From: Actinomadura sp. GC306
GTDB lineage: Bacteria; Actinomycetota; Actinomycetes; Streptosporangiales; Streptosporangiaceae
NCBI RefSeq assembly: GCF_004348665.1
Contig: NZ_SMKM01000026.1
Location: 1-38,655 of the forward strand
Length of the DNA stretch: 38,655 nucleotides
Direction of reading: 5' to 3'
The notes beneath the pieces were generated by a model that was given only the letters and a program-made list of their open reading frames with translations, was not told the origin of the DNA and ran no database searches. The position numbers and the translations under genes are program-made. This document shows positions 36,831 through 38,655 of the stretch, in pieces. Every line of letters starts with the position of its first letter. Within the stretch, counting starts at the first letter, position 1.

Positions 36831-37739
36831 TCACACGGCGGGGCTCGGGGCGCGCAGGGCGTCGGCGAGGGCACCGGCCACGTCCTCGTGCGCGAACCGG
36901 AACCCGGCCTCCTCCAGCCGCCGCGGCAGGACCCGCTGGCTGATCAGCGGCCCCTCCCCGGCGAACTCGCGCAGGGCGGCGCGCAGCGCGAACGCGGGGA
37001 CCGGCACCTTCGTCGGCCGGTGCAGGACGCGGCCGAGCGCCCTGGTGTAGTCGTCGTTGGTCACCGGGGCCGGCGCGGTGAGGTTGACCGGCCCGGCGAT
37101 CTCCCGGTCGATGAGGAACCGCAGCGCCGCGACCTGGTCGGCCAGCGAGATCCAGCTGACCCACTGCCGGCCGTCGCCGAGCCTGCCGCCCAGCCCGAGC
37201 CGGAACAGCGGCAGCGTCCGGCCGAGCATCCCGCCGGCGCGGGTCAGGATGACGCCCGTGCGCGGGTGGACGACCCGGACCCCCGCCTCCGCCGCGGGCG
37301 CGGCGGCGGCCTCCCAGTCGCGGACGAGGTCGGCCAGGAACCCCCGGCCCGCCGGGGCGCCCTCGTCGACCTCGCGCCCGCCGGTGTCGCCGTAGTAGCC
37401 GATCGCCGAACCGCACACCAGCACGGGCGGCCGCCGCCCGGCCGCCGCGATCGCCTCCGCGATCGTGCGGGTGCCGACGACGCGGCTGTCCCTGACCTTG
37501 CGCTTGTAGGCCCGCGTCCACGGCCGGTCGCCGATCCCGGCGCCCGCCAGGTGCACGACGGCGTCCGTGCCCTCCAGCGCCGCGGCCTCGACGCAGCCGT
37601 CGGCGGGGGACCACCGCGCCTCGTCGGGTGCGGACGGTTCGCGCCGTATCAGCCGGACGACCTCGTGGCCGTCCTCCCGCAGCGACTTCACCAGCGCCGA
37701 GCCGATGAGGCCCGACGAGCCCGTGACGGTGACCCTCAT
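36831..37739 (-). CDS. TIGR01777 family NAD-dependent epimerase/SulA-like protein
   Basis: 302 residues. VTVTGSSGLIGSALVKSL is the Rossmann loop of the extended SDR family; AVVHLAGAGIGDRPW, RVVGTRTIAEAI and CGSAIGYYGDTGG with the catalytic Tyr-x2-Gly context follow, and WISLADQVAALRFL is typical of TIGR01777. The C-terminal DUF1731 part (PVPAFALRAALREFAGEGPLISQRVLP) is present. Molecular substrate is unknown across the family, although annotation as an NAD-dependent epimerase is common. ATG 37739 follows a TAGGGT -10 box by 6 bases. M. tuberculosis Rv2216, beside dlaT and lipB, is the same family (from memory), so the context is conserved. 36710-36830 shows no gene. Confidence 0.93.
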   Translation of the reverse strand: MRVTVTGSSGLIGSALVKSLREDGHEVVRLIRREPSAPDEARWSPADGCVEAAALEGTDAVVHLAGAGIGDRPWTRAYKRKVRDSRVVGTRTIAEAIAAAGRRPPVLVCGSAIGYYGDTGGREVDEGAPAGRGFLADLVRDWEAAAAPAAEAGVRVVHPRTGVILTRAGGMLGRTLPLFRLGLGGRLGDGRQWVSWISLADQVAALRFLIDREIAGPVNLTAPAPVTNDDYTRALGRVLHRPTKVPVPAFALRAALREFAGEGPLISQRVLPRRLEEAGFRFAHEDVAGALADALRAPSPAV

Positions 37740-37745
37740 GGCACC

Positions 37746-37751
37746 ACCCTA
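37746..37751 (-). promoter_or_regulatory. -10 box of the TIGR01777 gene, leaderless
   Basis: TAGGGT on the minus strand, then 6 bases, then ATG 37739. Confidence 0.55.
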
Positions 37752-37814
37752 GGCGGGCCGCGCCGCCGGAAGCCGGAATTGTCAGCGGCTCCCGGGTTTC
37801 CCCGGAATGGACCG

Positions 37815-37845
37815 CGGGACCCCGCCGGCCTGCGGCGGGGTCCCG
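37815..37845. terminator. Terminator after the E2 gene
   Basis: CGGGACCCCGCCG / CGGCGGGGTCCCG, a perfect 13-bp stem with loop GCCTG, begins 21 bases beyond the E2 stop on the minus strand. Confidence 0.8.
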
Positions 37846-37866
37846 GGTCATGCGTCGCTCAGCGGC

Positions 37867-38655
37867 TCAGAGGCCGAGGTCGGCCTCGAAGTTGCCCTCC
37901 TCCAGGCGGTGCTTGATCGTGGCGAGGAAGCGGGCGGCGTCCGCGCCGTCGATCAGCCGGTGGTCGTAGGTCAGCGCCAGGTAGACCATCGAGCGCACCG
38001 CGATGACCTCGCCCAGGTCGGGGTCGTCGATCACGGCGGGCCGCTTGACGACCGCGCCGGTGCCGAGCATGCCGACCTGCGGCTGGTTGAGGATCGGGGT
38101 GTCGAACAGCGCGCCGCGGCTGCCGGTGTTGGTCAGCGTGAACGTGCCGCCCGCCAGCTCGTCCGGGCTGACCTTGCCGGCGCGGGTGCGCTCGGCGAGG
38201 TCGGCGATCCGCTGCGCGAGGCCGCCCAGGTTGAGCTGCCCCGCGTTGTGCACGACCGGGACCATGAGGCCCCGCTCCGGCACGTCCACCGCGATGCTGA
38301 GGTTCTCCACGTCGTGGTAGGTGACCTCGCTGGTCTCGTCGTTGATGACCGCGTTCAGCTTCGGGTGCGCCTTGAGCGCCTCGACGGTCGCCATGGCGAA
38401 GAACGGCAGGAACGACAGCTTGACGCCCTCGCGCGCCTGGAAGTCGGCCTTGGCCTGCTCCCGCAGCCGCGCGATCTTGGTGATGTCCACCTCGACGACC
38501 GTGGTGAGCTGCGCGGCGACCTGCAGCGACTCCACCATGCGGCGGGCGATCGTCTGCCGCATGCGCGACATCTTCTCGGTCCGGCCGCGCAGCGCGAGCT
38601 GCTCGGCGGGGGCGCCGGCGGGCGCCGGGGCCGGGCGCCGCCCGGAGGCGGGGGC
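37867..38655 (-). CDS. sucB: 2-oxoacid dehydrogenase E2 (dihydrolipoamide acyltransferase), partial
   Basis: The frame enters from the right edge and gives the last 262 residues. An Ala/Pro/Gly linker and [18 protein letters not shown] open the catalytic acyltransferase domain, with [13 protein letters not shown] strand ([13 protein letters not shown]), [47 protein letters not shown] and the catalytic [15 protein letters not shown] (HRxxDG). The lipoyl domain and peripheral-subunit-binding domain lie outside. The N-terminal Met seen at 38571 is internal, not the start. Position beside lipB/lipA and a TIGR01777 gene matches DlaT/SucB of M. tuberculosis, an E2 shared by pyruvate and 2-oxoglutarate complexes. 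LipB and LipA in this window build its cofactor. Confidence 0.93.
   Translation of the reverse strand, partial: APASGRRPAPAPAGAPAEQLALRGRTEKMSRMRQTIARRMVESLQVAAQLTTVVEVDITKIARLREQAKADFQAREGVKLSFLPFFAMATVEALKAHPKLNAVINDETSEVTYHDVENLSIAVDVPERGLMVPVVHNAGQLNLGGLAQRIADLAERTRAGKVSPDELAGGTFTLTNTGSRGALFDTPILNQPQVGMLGTGAVVKRPAVIDDPDLGEVIAVRSMVYLALTYDHRLIDGADAARFLATIKHRLEEGNFEADLGL

Overview
The window is very GC-rich (roughly three quarters G+C by eye) with GTG/TTG starts, many starts lacking a Shine-Dalgarno, and actinobacterial gene families throughout (F420H2:NADP oxidoreductase, DUF4191, GlnE, GlnA2, PxxP-type methionine aminopeptidase, GlnR-type operator). From memory, the run E2 - TIGR01777 epimerase - lipB - lipA - DUF4191 - RDD - glnA1 - glnE - glnA2 - tripeptidyl-peptidase-like protein - panB is the order known around M. 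tuberculosis Rv2215-Rv2225, and Streptomyces has a related block. The source is therefore most likely a chromosomal segment of a filamentous or sporulating actinomycete. A Thermomonosporaceae/Streptosporangiales-type host is a guess. I see no prophage, IS element, CRISPR array, rRNA or tRNA.

Layout. 1-4914: a partial GT-C-like membrane glycosyltransferase, a divergent three-gene sensory operon (response regulator, histidine kinase, GerMN-like lipoprotein) and a YdjM-like membrane protein. 5075-8629: a minus-strand group with a LigD-type phosphoesterase fused to a ligase remnant lacking the catalytic lysine, a membrane HhH protein, methionine aminopeptidase, a 59-residue Cys/His protein and an uncharacterised protein whose end is a stop-codon-bearing tandem repeat. 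8722-13750: npdG, a two-TM RCK potassium channel, panB, and a DHA2 efflux pump with its TetR regulator. 13885-18930: a PAS-GAF-SpoIIE-HATPase regulator, nadE and an isolated class I terpene synthase.

19238-32166 is the nitrogen region: glnA2, glnE, then a PAP2-family protein, a TAP-like lipoprotein hydrolase and two overlapping SNF2 genes, then glnA1 with a four-box GlnR operator. GlnE is expected to adenylylate GlnA1, which has the target tyrosine loop; GlnA2 lacks it. 32319-38655 holds RDD and DUF4191 membrane proteins, lipA, a DUF1877 protein, lipB, peptidase E, a TIGR01777 protein and the end of a 2-oxoacid dehydrogenase E2. LipB and LipA make the lipoyl cofactor the E2 carries.

Most notable: (1) two coupled SNF2 genes, one with intact ATPase motifs, the other a close paralogue with its key nucleotide-binding and arginine-finger residues lost; (2) a recurrent promoter layout in which a TANNNT -10 box lies 6-8 bases before the start codon, implying many leaderless mRNAs and fixing several starts; (3) a phosphoesterase/pseudo-ligase next to a membrane HhH protein; (4) a 15-bp tandem repeat that repeats a gene's last codons and stop; (5) an orphan terpene synthase in conserved housekeeping surroundings.
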